A stretch of 64,000 nucleotides of DNA from Roseivivax halodurans JCM 10272. Its GTDB lineage: Bacteria; Pseudomonadota; Alphaproteobacteria; Rhodobacterales; Rhodobacteraceae. The notes under the pieces were generated by a model. It was not told the DNA's origin. It ran no database searches and worked only from the letters and a program-made list of their open reading frames with translations. Made by a program: the position numbers and the translations under genes. This document shows, in pieces, positions 46,049 through 55,146 of this stretch. How positions within the stretch are numbered: position 1 is the stretch's first letter; each line of letters starts with the position of its first letter. The DNA lies in contig NZ_JALZ01000001.1 of the NCBI RefSeq assembly GCF_000521785.1, forward strand, positions 1 to 64,000. The letters are read 5' to 3'.

Positions 46049-46068
46049 TCAAGAATAATCAAGAATAA
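46049..46068. promoter_or_regulatory. Tandem 10-bp direct repeat between flgI and the FtcR-like gene
   Basis: TCAAGAATAA occurs twice in perfect tandem (46049-46058, 46059-46068). Tandem repeats with a 10-bp period are the usual target layout of dimeric OmpR-family regulators. One helical turn apart, the sites would place two DNA-binding domains side by side. It lies between flgI and a divergent OmpR-family gene. Confidence 0.55.
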
Positions 46069-46172
46069 AATCTTCTAATCATGTATTAATTGTTGAACGG
46101 TGGCGCTTTTCTTGTCAGTCTGGACAACAGAACGCGCAAGGAGCGCAGCGTCTGTGGCGCTGCGGGACGAGT

Positions 46173-46883
46173 ATGAACCTTTTTGTCTTCGAGCCCCGGA
46201 CAGAACGTCATGCGGCGCTGGCCCGCGAGTTGAAGAGTGCAGGTCTGACGATCCGTTTTCTCACCGCCGAGGCTCTTTCGGCGGATTCAAAGACGCTCTC
46301 GGTTCTCTGTATCGAAGGGGCCGGGATCCTCCTTGCGGACAGCGAGGACGCGCTGGCGCAGGTCGAGGCGCTCCGGGCGGCCGGCAGCAGGACGCCGATC
46401 GTCGTGATGCGGGACGTGCGGAACGGGCCCCGAGTGGCCCTGCTGCTCGATGCGGGCGCCGACGACGACATCGTCATCCCGGTGAAAGGGGAGGAGCTGC
46501 GGGCCCGGCTTCGCTCGATCATGCGCCGGGTCGCGGGACATGCGGGACGCAGCCTGCAATTCGGAGAGATCACCGTGTTCTTCGACGGCCGCCATCCCGA
46601 GATCCGGGGAGAGGCGATCCACCTGTCGGGCCGGGAATATGCGCTCTTCCAGCATCTTGCCCTGAACGCGCGTCGCATCACCAGCAAACACGCGCTCTAT
46701 GACGCGCTTTACGGCCTCTCCGAGGATCGCCCCTATGACAAGGTGATCGACGTCTATCTCTGCAAGCTGCGCAAGAAGCTCTCGGCGGCGTCCTCCTGCG
46801 GCCATCCCTATATCGAGACGGTGCACGGTCGCGGCTACACGCTGACGACCCCGGATGAGCCCGACGTGATCGCCGCCGAATAA
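46173..46883 (+). CDS. FtcR-like OmpR-family flagellar regulator
   Basis: The protein has 236 residues. The C-terminal winged helix of OmpR/PhoB type is clear (LSGREYALFQHLALNARRITSKHALYDALYG and KVIDVYLCKLRKKL ... YIETVHGRGYTL). The N-terminal receiver is degenerate: the acidic phosphorylation pocket of a typical receiver is not obvious, as in FtcR of Brucella, an orphan activator of fliF. GGGACG precedes the ATG. No sensor kinase is adjacent. The stop lies 10 bp from the convergent flgL stop. Confidence 0.8.
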   Translation: MNLFVFEPRTERHAALARELKSAGLTIRFLTAEALSADSKTLSVLCIEGAGILLADSEDALAQVEALRAAGSRTPIVVMRDVRNGPRVALLLDAGADDDIVIPVKGEELRARLRSIMRRVAGHAGRSLQFGEITVFFDGRHPEIRGEAIHLSGREYALFQHLALNARRITSKHALYDALYGLSEDRPYDKVIDVYLCKLRKKLSAASSCGHPYIETVHGRGYTLTTPDEPDVIAAE

Positions 46884-46893
46884 GGGGCTCGGC

Positions 46894-47940
46894 TCAGCGC
46901 ATGTAGTCGAGGAAACTCAGGTTCAGGATCCGGGCGGAGACCTCGTAGCTGGCCTGCAACCGGCCTTGGGTCTCCGTCATCCGGCTGGCTGCCTCGTAGG
47001 GATCGACGCCTTCGAGATCGTTGATCTGCTTGGTGTAGAGCGACTTGCGGCCTTCCTGCCGCTCGACCATGTCGGCGAGCCGCGCCTGCTGCCCGCCGAG
47101 GGCCGCCTCGCTTTCGAGAAGGCCCGAGAGGCCGCTGGAGAGCTTCCCGGTCGCGTGGCCCATCCACGCGCGGTAGGCCTCCGGGTCCTTGATCGTCGCC
47201 GCATCGACGCCCGCTAACATCGCCAATCCCTGCATCAAGTCGCGGAAGGCGGGATCGTTCGCCTGGATGCCCCAGTCGAGCGTCTCCCCGGTATCGATCG
47301 AGGCGCCGAGCCTCGGGCCGTCTGCCGGGGCGCCGCCATAGAGCGCGGTGTCGTAGGCGGCGCCGGCGAAGGCGTCGTCGAGCTCCTCGGCCATGGCGGC
47401 CGCCTCGGTTCCGGTGGTCGGCCCGCCGCCGGCAACGCTCGCGACGAGAGCCGCGGGAGACATCACCCCGCCGGGGCCTTCCTCCTGCCAGCCGGCGAGG
47501 GCCCGGGCGTCCGTCGCGACGCCGGCAAAGAGCGCGCGGCCCTCGTAGGAGGTGTTCGCGAGCGCGGCGATCTGGTCGAAGGCCGCCCGCGCCTGGCTCG
47601 CGAGCGTGCCGGCGGTCTGTCCCGGGGCATCCGCGTTCGGCATCGCAAGGCTGAGGACCTCCTGCGCGATCTTTCGCATGCCCGAAAGCGCGGTCGCGGT
47701 CGCGCCCATTCGGTTTTCGAGCAGGGCATTGGAGGTCAGAAAAGCCTCGGTGCGGCCAAGATTGGCCTCGAGCCTCAGCGATTGTGCGGCATCGTGCCCG
47801 AGCGCCTCGTAGGAATTTGCATGGCGCCCCGTCGACACCTCCTGCGCCGCGCGGTCGATTTCGGACTGGACCCGCAGTATGGTGTCGCGTCGCATCAGCT
47901 GCGTGGCGAGGGTCGAGGGGGCGAGAGGGCTCATGGCCAT
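46894..47940 (-). CDS. flgL: Hook-filament junction protein FlgL
   Basis: The protein has 348 residues. The N-terminal QSEIDRAAQEVSTGRHANSYEALG and the C-terminal SARILNLSFLDYMR are flagellin-like ends of FlgL. It bridges hook and filament with FlgK. It lies 19 bp after flgK. Confidence 0.92.
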   Translation of the reverse strand: MAMSPLAPSTLATQLMRRDTILRVQSEIDRAAQEVSTGRHANSYEALGHDAAQSLRLEANLGRTEAFLTSNALLENRMGATATALSGMRKIAQEVLSLAMPNADAPGQTAGTLASQARAAFDQIAALANTSYEGRALFAGVATDARALAGWQEEGPGGVMSPAALVASVAGGGPTTGTEAAAMAEELDDAFAGAAYDTALYGGAPADGPRLGASIDTGETLDWGIQANDPAFRDLMQGLAMLAGVDAATIKDPEAYRAWMGHATGKLSSGLSGLLESEAALGGQQARLADMVERQEGRKSLYTKQINDLEGVDPYEAASRMTETQGRLQASYEVSARILNLSFLDYMR

Positions 47941-47959
47941 GGGCGATGTCTCCGGAAGG

Positions 47960-49366
47960 TCAGACGGCGTCGAGCAGGGTGTCCATCATCCGCGTGAGAG
48001 CGGAGATCACCTGCGCGTTTGCGGCGTAGGATTGTTCGATGGACAGAAGCTCCTGCAGCTCGGTGTCGACGTTGACGCCCTCGGTGGTGGAGCGTTGCGT
48101 CGCGATCGCCGCGGCCGAGGCGGCATGGCCCGCCGCCCTGTCGCGCGCCTCGGTGGCGGCGACGTTGTGATCTGCGACGATCGTTGCGGCATAGTCGCTG
48201 AGCCTCACGGATGTTCCGGAATCGTCGAAACTCTGTTCTTCGAGGGCCTCCGCGTAGGCGAGGATCTGGGTCGGGTCGGAGGTCGAGCCGCGGGTGCTTG
48301 CATTCACGCCGTCACGGAGCCGCCAGAGTTCGTTGTCGCCGTCTGTCCGGACCCTCTCGTTGACAGCGAGATTTGAGGCGAGCTCGTCTGGGCCGTCATT
48401 ATCTTCAGGAGGATCGTAGACAAACAGTCCTTCCCCGCGGGCCGCGGGTGTCTTCTCAGCCTTTTCGAACAGGGTCACGAGCCCTTCGGCGAGCGAGTCG
48501 AGCTCTGCCGACATATCGGGCAGCTTGCGTGTCGTCAGCGTGACGTTTGCCGCGAGGCTGCCGCTCGAGATGCCCCGCGAGCTGGAGCGTTCCGGCGTGA
48601 TGTCGATGCGCGCTTCGCCGGCGCTGAGGGTCCCAGTGCCGTCCTCGAACGTCAGGTGATGCGCTTCCGTCCCTTCGACAAGAGCCGCGCCACCGCCGAC
48701 GCGGAGATCGAGCGTACCGTCGGCGCGGGGCGAGACGTCGAGATCGACGATCTCCGAGAGCCGGTCGATGGCCGCATCGCGCGCATCCTCGGCCGTGGCC
48801 CGCTGCGCACTCCCGACCTCGGTTTCGCCGATCCTGAGATTTGCCGTCGCGATCTGGTCGAGCAGCTTGTTCGCTTGCGCGATGTCGGAGCTCACCGCCG
48901 AACGGGCATTCGCCTTCGCCTCGCTCGCCGCATTTGCCGCCTCGCGGATGTCGCGTGCGAGCGTCTCGGCCGAGGAGAGCACGGCGCGCTGCGCGCTGGT
49001 ATCGCCAGGTGATCCGCTCAGCAGGTCGAGATCGGCCTGCAGGTCCGCGATGCGCGCGGGCAGGGCGTGCCCTGATCCGCTGCCGGCGAGGCGGTCGGTG
49101 TAGAGCGCGATGCCGTCGCCCAGCGTCCGGTGATAGGCGGCCGCGGCCACGTCGTCCCGCTCGCGCGCCTGCAGCGCCCCGTTCACGTCGCGCCGGATCG
49201 CCGAGACCGCAACGCCGCCGCCCACGCTCGGGGCGTCGAGGGAGGCGGAGCGGCGCACGTAATCGGCGCGCCCGGCATTGGCGATGTTCTCCGAGGTGAT
49301 GGCGCCGCGCGTGCCGGCCACGGACAATCCGCTGCGGCTGGCGGCGAGGGCTGCGGTGATGCTCAT
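47960..49366 (-). CDS. flgK: Hook-filament junction protein FlgK
   Basis: The protein has 468 residues. It begins with SITAALAASRSGLSVAGTRGAITSENIANAGRADYVRRSA and ends with the heptad-rich VNVDTELQELLSIEQSYAANAQVISALTRMMDTLLDAV. The layout matches FlgK. It is encoded between flgE and flgL. Confidence 0.93.
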   Translation of the reverse strand: MSITAALAASRSGLSVAGTRGAITSENIANAGRADYVRRSASLDAPSVGGGVAVSAIRRDVNGALQARERDDVAAAAYHRTLGDGIALYTDRLAGSGSGHALPARIADLQADLDLLSGSPGDTSAQRAVLSSAETLARDIREAANAASEAKANARSAVSSDIAQANKLLDQIATANLRIGETEVGSAQRATAEDARDAAIDRLSEIVDLDVSPRADGTLDLRVGGGAALVEGTEAHHLTFEDGTGTLSAGEARIDITPERSSSRGISSGSLAANVTLTTRKLPDMSAELDSLAEGLVTLFEKAEKTPAARGEGLFVYDPPEDNDGPDELASNLAVNERVRTDGDNELWRLRDGVNASTRGSTSDPTQILAYAEALEEQSFDDSGTSVRLSDYAATIVADHNVAATEARDRAAGHAASAAAIATQRSTTEGVNVDTELQELLSIEQSYAANAQVISALTRMMDTLLDAV

Positions 49367-49389
49367 GGCTCAGGTCTCCTCGGGCGGGA

Positions 49390-50679
49390 TCAGCGCTTCA
49401 GCGACAGCGTTTCCTCGAGCATCTGGTCGCTCGTGGTCACGATCTTGGCGTTGGAGGAGTAGGCGCGCTGCGCGACGATGAGGTCGGTCAGCTCTTCGGC
49501 CACCTCGACATTGGAGCCTTCGAGGGCGCCCGCGCTGATCGCGCCCGCGCCACTCTCGCCGGCCCGCGCAAGCTCGAGCGGGCCGCTCGAACTAGACAGC
49601 TGGAACGCGTTGCCGTCCGCCTGCGAGAGGCCGTCGGGGTTGGTCACGGTCGCGAGCGGCACCGAATAGAGCAGCTTGCGCGCGCCGCTGTCGAAGATGC
49701 CGTAGACATCGCCGCTGTCGGTGATCTCGGAACGCACCATCGATCCCGCCGCCGTGCCGTCCACCTCGGCGGAAAGGCCCGAGAAATCGCCGGCGAACTG
49801 GGTGATACCGTCGGTGGAGTCGGGGGTGCCGAGCGAAAGTTTGATTTCATGGGGCTCGGCTCCGTCGTCCATTGTGAGCGTGGCGATGCCCGTATCTGCG
49901 TCAAAAACGAAGCGGTCACCTGGGACTGAGGCCAAGGAGTAATCGCTCGGGGTGCCTGGTGACGCCTTAGTACCGTCGAATATGATTCCGATCGTGCCGA
50001 GATCATCTTCGCCATCGGCGATGGTCACCTCCCAAGTGTTGGCGTCCTTGCCCGGCTTCCACGAAAACTGCAGCCGCTGAGCTTCGCCGAGCGGCGTGTA
50101 ATATTCGGCCGAGGAGACGAAGGGATCACCGGCCTCAAGACCGGTGGCCTGCGCGGGCAGGTTGGCCGCGATGGACATGGTGGTCGTGGCCTGTCCCTGG
50201 ATCGTCTGGTTGCCCACGTTCACGGTCTGCAGATCGCCGAAGGTGTTCTGGTCGACCGCGCCGAGCGTTCCGTCCTCCCCATAGGCGTTACCGGCGAGGT
50301 AATACCCCGCGGCGTTCACCAGGTTGCCGTTTTCGTCCGGGCGGAACGAGCCCGCGCGGGTCAGCATGTAATTGGCGGCGTTGGTCTCGTTGGGATTACG
50401 CGACACCACGAAGAACCCCTGGCCGGAGATGCCGAGATCGGTGCCGACGCCGGTCGATTTGAGCCCGCCGCCGGTCGAGATGTCGGCCCGGCCCGTCGCG
50501 CGAACGCCCGCGCCTGCGGACATGGGGCCTTCTCCCGTGGTGGAGGAGACCATTTGCGAAAAGCTGCGCCGGTAGCCGTCGGTATTGGCGTTGGCGATGT
50601 TGTTCGAGATGTTGCCGACACGGCTCGAATTGGCCGACAGACCGCTGATGCCGATCTGCATCGCTTGAGAGATGCTCAT
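49390..50679 (-). CDS. flgE: Flagellar hook protein FlgE
   Basis: The protein has 429 residues. The ATG at 50679 follows GGGACAGG; the upstream in-frame region is not hook-like. SANSSRVGNISNNIANANTDGYRR and the C-terminal EGSNVEVAEELTDLIVAQRAYSSNAKIVTTSDQMLEETLSLKR mark FlgE. A CtrA-like box lies 79 bp upstream. It heads flgE-flgK-flgL. Confidence 0.95.
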   Translation of the reverse strand: MSISQAMQIGISGLSANSSRVGNISNNIANANTDGYRRSFSQMVSSTTGEGPMSAGAGVRATGRADISTGGGLKSTGVGTDLGISGQGFFVVSRNPNETNAANYMLTRAGSFRPDENGNLVNAAGYYLAGNAYGEDGTLGAVDQNTFGDLQTVNVGNQTIQGQATTTMSIAANLPAQATGLEAGDPFVSSAEYYTPLGEAQRLQFSWKPGKDANTWEVTIADGEDDLGTIGIIFDGTKASPGTPSDYSLASVPGDRFVFDADTGIATLTMDDGAEPHEIKLSLGTPDSTDGITQFAGDFSGLSAEVDGTAAGSMVRSEITDSGDVYGIFDSGARKLLYSVPLATVTNPDGLSQADGNAFQLSSSSGPLELARAGESGAGAISAGALEGSNVEVAEELTDLIVAQRAYSSNAKIVTTSDQMLEETLSLKR

Positions 50680-50757
50680 GATCCTGTCCCTTTCTGGATG
50701 GAGCCGGCTTCGGCCGACAACGTGTGACAGCGCTTGCCCTCGATGTTGTGGGGGGCG

Positions 50758-50773
50758 CTTTCGCAAAGGTTAA
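50758..50773 (-). promoter_or_regulatory. CtrA-like box upstream of flgE
   Basis: In gene direction it reads TTAACCTTTGCGAAAG (TTAA-N7-GAAAG). The first TTA overlaps the stop of the preceding gene. It belongs to the same set as 44120-44135 and 59400-59415. Confidence 0.45.
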
Positions 50774-52848
50774 AGTTCGGGCTCATCGACGCCTTCCGCG
50801 CGCATGCGCCCGCTCCGGTCGGCGACCTGCGCCGCGGAATCGATCTGCCGCCGGACCGCCTCACGGCGTAGCGGGGACGAGGGCTCCGCAGGATTGGCGA
50901 CCTCGCGGGCGATCTCGGCCCAGGCCGGCGTCTCCTCCAGCGTCGGCAGCGCCGCGAGGATGCGCTCCACCTGTCGGGGCAAACCGGCCCGGTGCGCCGC
51001 AAGCACCATTCTCGGGGCAAGGCTCGGGCCGATCGCGCCCTCCGCCTCCCAAAGCTCCGCATAGAAATCCGAGGCGCGGCCCCATTGGCCGTCGTCGTAT
51101 AGGGCGTCCGCCTTGAGGCGCAGCAAGTCGGGCGCGGGGCTGGTCTGCAGCAGCGCATCGGCGTCGCCGCTCGCCAGCAAAACCTCGGAGCGGAGGGCGT
51201 CGAACCTTGGGCGCAGCGCGGGCTCCAGATCACCGGGGCCCGCAGCGAGGATCGCGGCCGCCGCGTCGATCCGCCCGCCTGCGATCAGGGCCTCCGCCTC
51301 GCGCAGGCGCAGGCGCGCCCGGCGGGCGGGCTCGTCCTCGGCGGGATCGACCTCGGCCGCGACCTCGACGAAATCCGCGAGCGTTCCGAATTCCCGCGCC
51401 GCCGCCGCGGTCATGCCAAGCGCGAGGAGGTGACCCGCGAAGCGCTCGGCCTCGGCGTGAAACGCCGCCTCGAAGCGCAGATCCGCGGCGAGGTTCTGAT
51501 GCAGCTCGGCAAACGCGCCGAGGGAGATCTCGCCCGCCGTGCCGGCGTCGTAGATCTCCTCGAGAAGGCTCACGGCCCGGCGGCGCGCCTTCTGGGCGGC
51601 GAAGCTGCGGGGATGGGCTCGGAAGACCTCCGCGAGGGCCATGACGGCGCCGGCACGGTCACCGGCCGCGAGGCGCGCCTCGGCGAGGGCCTCCAATGTG
51701 GCGCGGCCGATCTCGTCGCCACGCCAGAGCGTTGCGGCTTGAGTCAGGAGTTCGGCGGCTTCCTCGGGTCGGAGCGTCTCGGTCCGCAGCCCGAGATCGA
51801 CGAGCGCGAGCCGTGCGCGCTGCGCAAAGGCGTCGCGACCGAGGGCCGCCCGGCGATAGGCGTCGAAGGCCGCGACGTGCTCGCCGCCGGCCTCCCCGAC
51901 CTGACCGAGGAGGTAATGGAACGCGCTGCCGTCGGCGATCCCGGGATGGTTTTCGAACCGCGTGGCGAGATCATGCGCCTCGCGCCAATCCTCGCGTTCG
52001 ACGGTATATGCAAGAAGCCGGGGCAGCGCCTGCGCGCGCAGGACCGGCGGCAGGATATCGAGCGCAGCGACGGCACCGGCCAGCATCTCGCTCGAATTGT
52101 CGGCCTCCGGCGCCTCGAGTAGATCGAGAAGGGGACCGAGCGGCCAATCCGAGGGCAGCTCGGCCGACGGGGCCTCGCCGATGTCTCCAAGGACATGCGC
52201 GATGCGGCGGAGCGCGTCACGGCGCAGGCGGTCGCTCCGGTCCGTGACGGCGACGCTGCCAAGAAAGGAGAGCGCGTCCGAATGCAGACCCTGCGCGACG
52301 TGCAGGGCGGCGAGGTCGAGTGTGGCGCTTGCGTCGGGCTCGCCGTCCGGCGCCAGATCGGCGATCAGGCCGGCGCGGGTCTCGACGAAATCCGTAGCCC
52401 CGAAGGCCGAAAGGCCGAGATCGGGGATGGCGGAGGGAACGGGAGCAACCGGGGAGGGGGCAGGGATCTCCGGCCCGACCATGCGCGGGCCGGGATAGGG
52501 GAGCGGGTTCGGCCCTGCCATGGGCGCGACCGGCGATATCGCGTCGGGGAGAGGGACAAATATCGGTACGGGGTAAGGCGGCTCTCCCGCATGACGCCAT
52601 GCCGCGGAACCAACGACCTTAGGTGGCGTCGCGGCTTCGGAGAATTTCGGCGCGGCCTTCTGCAGCATCTCGGGCGTGTCCGGGGCGGACGGCTTTCGGG
52701 GCAATGGCTGCGCCAAGCCAGGCACATCCGACGGCCAGCCGAGCGCCTCCTGCGGCGCGCAGAAGCAGGGGGGCTCGGGCGAAAGCGCCACCCCGGGATC
52801 GAGGCTCAGCACAAGCCCTGCCGATACTATCCATGAACTTATTTCCAT
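50770..52848 (-). CDS. Large exported helical-repeat protein, MotC/MotK-like candidate
   Basis: The protein has 692 residues: a signal-like N-terminus, a long Pro-rich linker (about 30-150) and a C-terminal two thirds made of Ala/Leu/Glu-rich helical repeats resembling TPR or HAT motifs (about 160-670). Rhizobial MotC and Rhodobacter MotK are exported proteins of similar style needed for motor function and genetically tied to MotE-like chaperones. A motE-like gene is present in this locus. The match is by architecture only. It is divergent from flgF and precedes flgE. Confidence 0.5.
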   Translation of the reverse strand: MEISSWIVSAGLVLSLDPGVALSPEPPCFCAPQEALGWPSDVPGLAQPLPRKPSAPDTPEMLQKAAPKFSEAATPPKVVGSAAWRHAGEPPYPVPIFVPLPDAISPVAPMAGPNPLPYPGPRMVGPEIPAPSPVAPVPSAIPDLGLSAFGATDFVETRAGLIADLAPDGEPDASATLDLAALHVAQGLHSDALSFLGSVAVTDRSDRLRRDALRRIAHVLGDIGEAPSAELPSDWPLGPLLDLLEAPEADNSSEMLAGAVAALDILPPVLRAQALPRLLAYTVEREDWREAHDLATRFENHPGIADGSAFHYLLGQVGEAGGEHVAAFDAYRRAALGRDAFAQRARLALVDLGLRTETLRPEEAAELLTQAATLWRGDEIGRATLEALAEARLAAGDRAGAVMALAEVFRAHPRSFAAQKARRRAVSLLEEIYDAGTAGEISLGAFAELHQNLAADLRFEAAFHAEAERFAGHLLALGMTAAAAREFGTLADFVEVAAEVDPAEDEPARRARLRLREAEALIAGGRIDAAAAILAAGPGDLEPALRPRFDALRSEVLLASGDADALLQTSPAPDLLRLKADALYDDGQWGRASDFYAELWEAEGAIGPSLAPRMVLAAHRAGLPRQVERILAALPTLEETPAWAEIAREVANPAEPSSPLRREAVRRQIDSAAQVADRSGRMRAEGVDEPEL

Positions 52849-52859
52849 GGCGCGTCTTC

Positions 52860-52912
52860 TATTCTTGCATTTGGGTGCTTTTTGTCCTAATCAATTCATG
52901 AAAGCAAGAAAA
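52860..52912. promoter_or_regulatory. Divergent MotC-like/flgF region with TATTCTTG and CAAGAAAA motifs
   Basis: TATTCTTG (52860-52867; CAAGAATA on the minus strand) and CAAGAAAA (52905-52912) occur in the 90-bp AT-rich gap. They fit the octamer that recurs in flagellar intergenic regions. Confidence 0.4.
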
Positions 52913-52938
52913 ACATGACCTCTCGATGGTAAGCTCAT

Positions 52939-53694
52939 ATGGATAGTGTCGCGTATCTTCCGCTCTCGCTTGCCGGCGCGTTGCGCCGCGATCTGGACGT
53001 GACCGCGAACAATATCGCGAATGCCGACACCGCGGGCTTCAAGCGCGAGAGGGTGTCGTTCGAGACCTATGTCCAGCAAAGCGCATCGGTCGACCGGGAC
53101 GAAGACGTCAACTTCGTCGTCGACCGGGGCTCCTTCCTCGACACCGCCCAGGGCGCGCTCCAGCATACCGGGGCACCGCTCGACCTCGCGCTCGAGGGCT
53201 CGGGCTGGTTCGCCTACGAGGGCGCGGACGGCGCGCGCAGCTACGGTCGCGACGGGCGGCTCTCGCTCGACGGGCAGGGCAATCTCGTGACGCTGACCGG
53301 CGCGCGGGTGCTCGATGCGGGCGGCGCGCCGATCGGGCTGCCGCCCGGCGATCTCGGCGCCGTCAGCGTCGCCCGCGACGGCACCATCACCGGGCCGGAC
53401 GGTGCGGTGGTCGGGCAGGTGGGCGTCTTCGAGATCCCCGATCTGCAGGCCTACGAGCGCCAGGGCGCCGGCATGTTCGCGGCTCCGGCGGATCGGGACA
53501 CGGCCCCGGTCCTGCCTGCGGCCGACACGTTCATCGTGCAGGGCGCGATCGAGGGCAGCAACGTGCAGCCGGTGATCGAGATGACACGGCTCATGGACAT
53601 CCAGCGCAGCTTCGAGCGCGCGATGAAACTGACCACCACCCATGACGACTTGCGCCGCGATTCCATCTCGCGGCTCGGGCGCGCGACGCCCTGA
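52939..53694 (+). CDS. flgF: Flagellar proximal rod protein FlgF
   Basis: The protein has 251 residues. RDLDVTANNIANADTAGFKRERV and the C-terminal EGSNVQPVIEMTRLMDIQRSFERAMKL are shared by rod proteins. Length and position before flgG identify FlgF. It heads flgF-flgG-flgA-flgH. Confidence 0.92.
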   Translation: MDSVAYLPLSLAGALRRDLDVTANNIANADTAGFKRERVSFETYVQQSASVDRDEDVNFVVDRGSFLDTAQGALQHTGAPLDLALEGSGWFAYEGADGARSYGRDGRLSLDGQGNLVTLTGARVLDAGGAPIGLPPGDLGAVSVARDGTITGPDGAVVGQVGVFEIPDLQAYERQGAGMFAAPADRDTAPVLPAADTFIVQGAIEGSNVQPVIEMTRLMDIQRSFERAMKLTTTHDDLRRDSISRLGRATP

Positions 53695-53710
53695 AGAGGA
53701 GACGGACCTT

Positions 53711-54496
53711 ATGAAAGCGCTCGGAATCGCGGCGACCGGCATGCTGGCGCAGCAGACCAATGTCGATGTCATCTCGAACAACATCGCCAACGCCAACACC
53801 ACCGGCTTCAAGGCGCGCCGCGCCGCGTTCCAGGACCTCATCTACGAGAACGTCAAGCGCGAGGGCACCCAGACGGCGCAAGGTGGCGCGGCGCGGCCGA
53901 CCGGCGTCGATGTGGGTCTCGGCGTGCAGACCTCGGGTGTGGTGCGGCTCAACACCCAAGGCGGCCTCGCGCAGACCGGCAACCAGACGGACATGGCGAT
54001 CGACGGGAGGGGGTATTTCACCGTGCTCCTGCCCGAGGGCGGCCAGGCCTATACCCGCGACGGGGCGTTCCAGCTTTCGGCCGAGGGGCAGCTCGTGACG
54101 ATGCAGGGCCATGAGGTCGATCCCGGCATCGTCGTGCCGGAGAACACGACCTCGCTCGAGGTGACCGACGACGGCACCGTGCAGGCCTTTGTCGAGGACG
54201 ATCCGGTTCCGGTGGAGCTCGGCCGCCTGACGCTCACCACCTTCGTGAACGACAGCGGTCTGCGCGCGCTCGGCGACAACCTCATGCAGGCCACGGTCGC
54301 CTCGGGAGATCCACTTCCGGCCAATCCCGGCGATCCCGGTGTCGGCGTCATCCGGCAGGGGCATCTCGAGAACTCGAACGTCAACATCATCCAGCAGATC
54401 ACCGATCTCATTCAGGCGCAGCGCGCTTACGAGATGAACTCCAAGACGATCGAGACCGCCGACCAGATGCTCTCGACCGCGAACCAGATCCGATGA
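53711..54496 (+). CDS. flgG: Flagellar distal rod protein FlgG
   Basis: The protein has 261 residues from the ATG at 53711 after GGAG. MKALGIAATGMLAQQTNVDVISNNIANANTTGFKARRA and LENSNVNIIQQITDLIQAQRAYEMNSKTIETADQM are diagnostic. It overlaps flgA by 4 bp. Confidence 0.95.
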   Translation: MKALGIAATGMLAQQTNVDVISNNIANANTTGFKARRAAFQDLIYENVKREGTQTAQGGAARPTGVDVGLGVQTSGVVRLNTQGGLAQTGNQTDMAIDGRGYFTVLLPEGGQAYTRDGAFQLSAEGQLVTMQGHEVDPGIVVPENTTSLEVTDDGTVQAFVEDDPVPVELGRLTLTTFVNDSGLRALGDNLMQATVASGDPLPANPGDPGVGVIRQGHLENSNVNIIQQITDLIQAQRAYEMNSKTIETADQMLSTANQIR

Positions 54497-55146
54497 TCCG
54501 GCGCCTCGCCCTCGTGCTCATCCTGGCGGCGGGGAGCGCCACCGCCGCGCCGCTCGACATCCTCGTCGAGGAGCAGGCGCGCGAGGAATTCGGCGCGACG
54601 CTGCCCGAGCAGGGGACGTTCAATGTCACCCTCTCGACCGCGCCCGTCGAGGAGGCGATGGTCGTCTCCGCCTACTGGATGGATCCGGCCACGGGGCAGT
54701 TCGTCGCCAACGTGCTGACCGAGGCGGGGGTCCAACACCGGATCGCGGGATTTGCCATCTACACCGTGCCGGTGCCCGTGCCCGCGCGCCGGCTGATGTC
54801 GGGAGAGGTCATTTCCGAGAGTGATCTCGGCAGCATCGACATGCCCCTCTCGCGCATCGGAAGCTTCGCGATCGCCGATGCGGCGGGCTTGATCGGCATG
54901 GAGGTGAAGAGCCTTCTCGCCCAGGGCCGCCCGATCATGGCGCAATCGGTGCAGCAGCCCCTGGTCATCGCCCGCGGTCAGGAGGTGTCGATCCGCTACG
55001 ACGACGGCCGCTTGGCGCTGACCGCGCCCGGACGCGCGCTGCGCGATGCCCACAAGGGCCAGGAGATCAAGGTCGTGAACCTGTCCAGCAATGCCACCGT
55101 CACCGGCACCGCGTCGGGCGACGGAACCGTGGAGGTAAGAAGATGA
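54493..55146 (+). CDS. flgA: Flagellar P-ring assembly chaperone FlgA
   Basis: The protein has 217 residues with a signal peptide (LALVLILAAGSATA) and a SAF-type domain (PVPARRLMSGEVISESDLGSI; DDGRLALTAPGRALRDAHKGQEIKVVNLSSNATVTGTASGDGTVEV). It chaperones FlgI during P-ring assembly in the periplasm. It overlaps flgH by 4 bp. Confidence 0.9.
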   Translation: MIRRLALVLILAAGSATAAPLDILVEEQAREEFGATLPEQGTFNVTLSTAPVEEAMVVSAYWMDPATGQFVANVLTEAGVQHRIAGFAIYTVPVPVPARRLMSGEVISESDLGSIDMPLSRIGSFAIADAAGLIGMEVKSLLAQGRPIMAQSVQQPLVIARGQEVSIRYDDGRLALTAPGRALRDAHKGQEIKVVNLSSNATVTGTASGDGTVEVRR

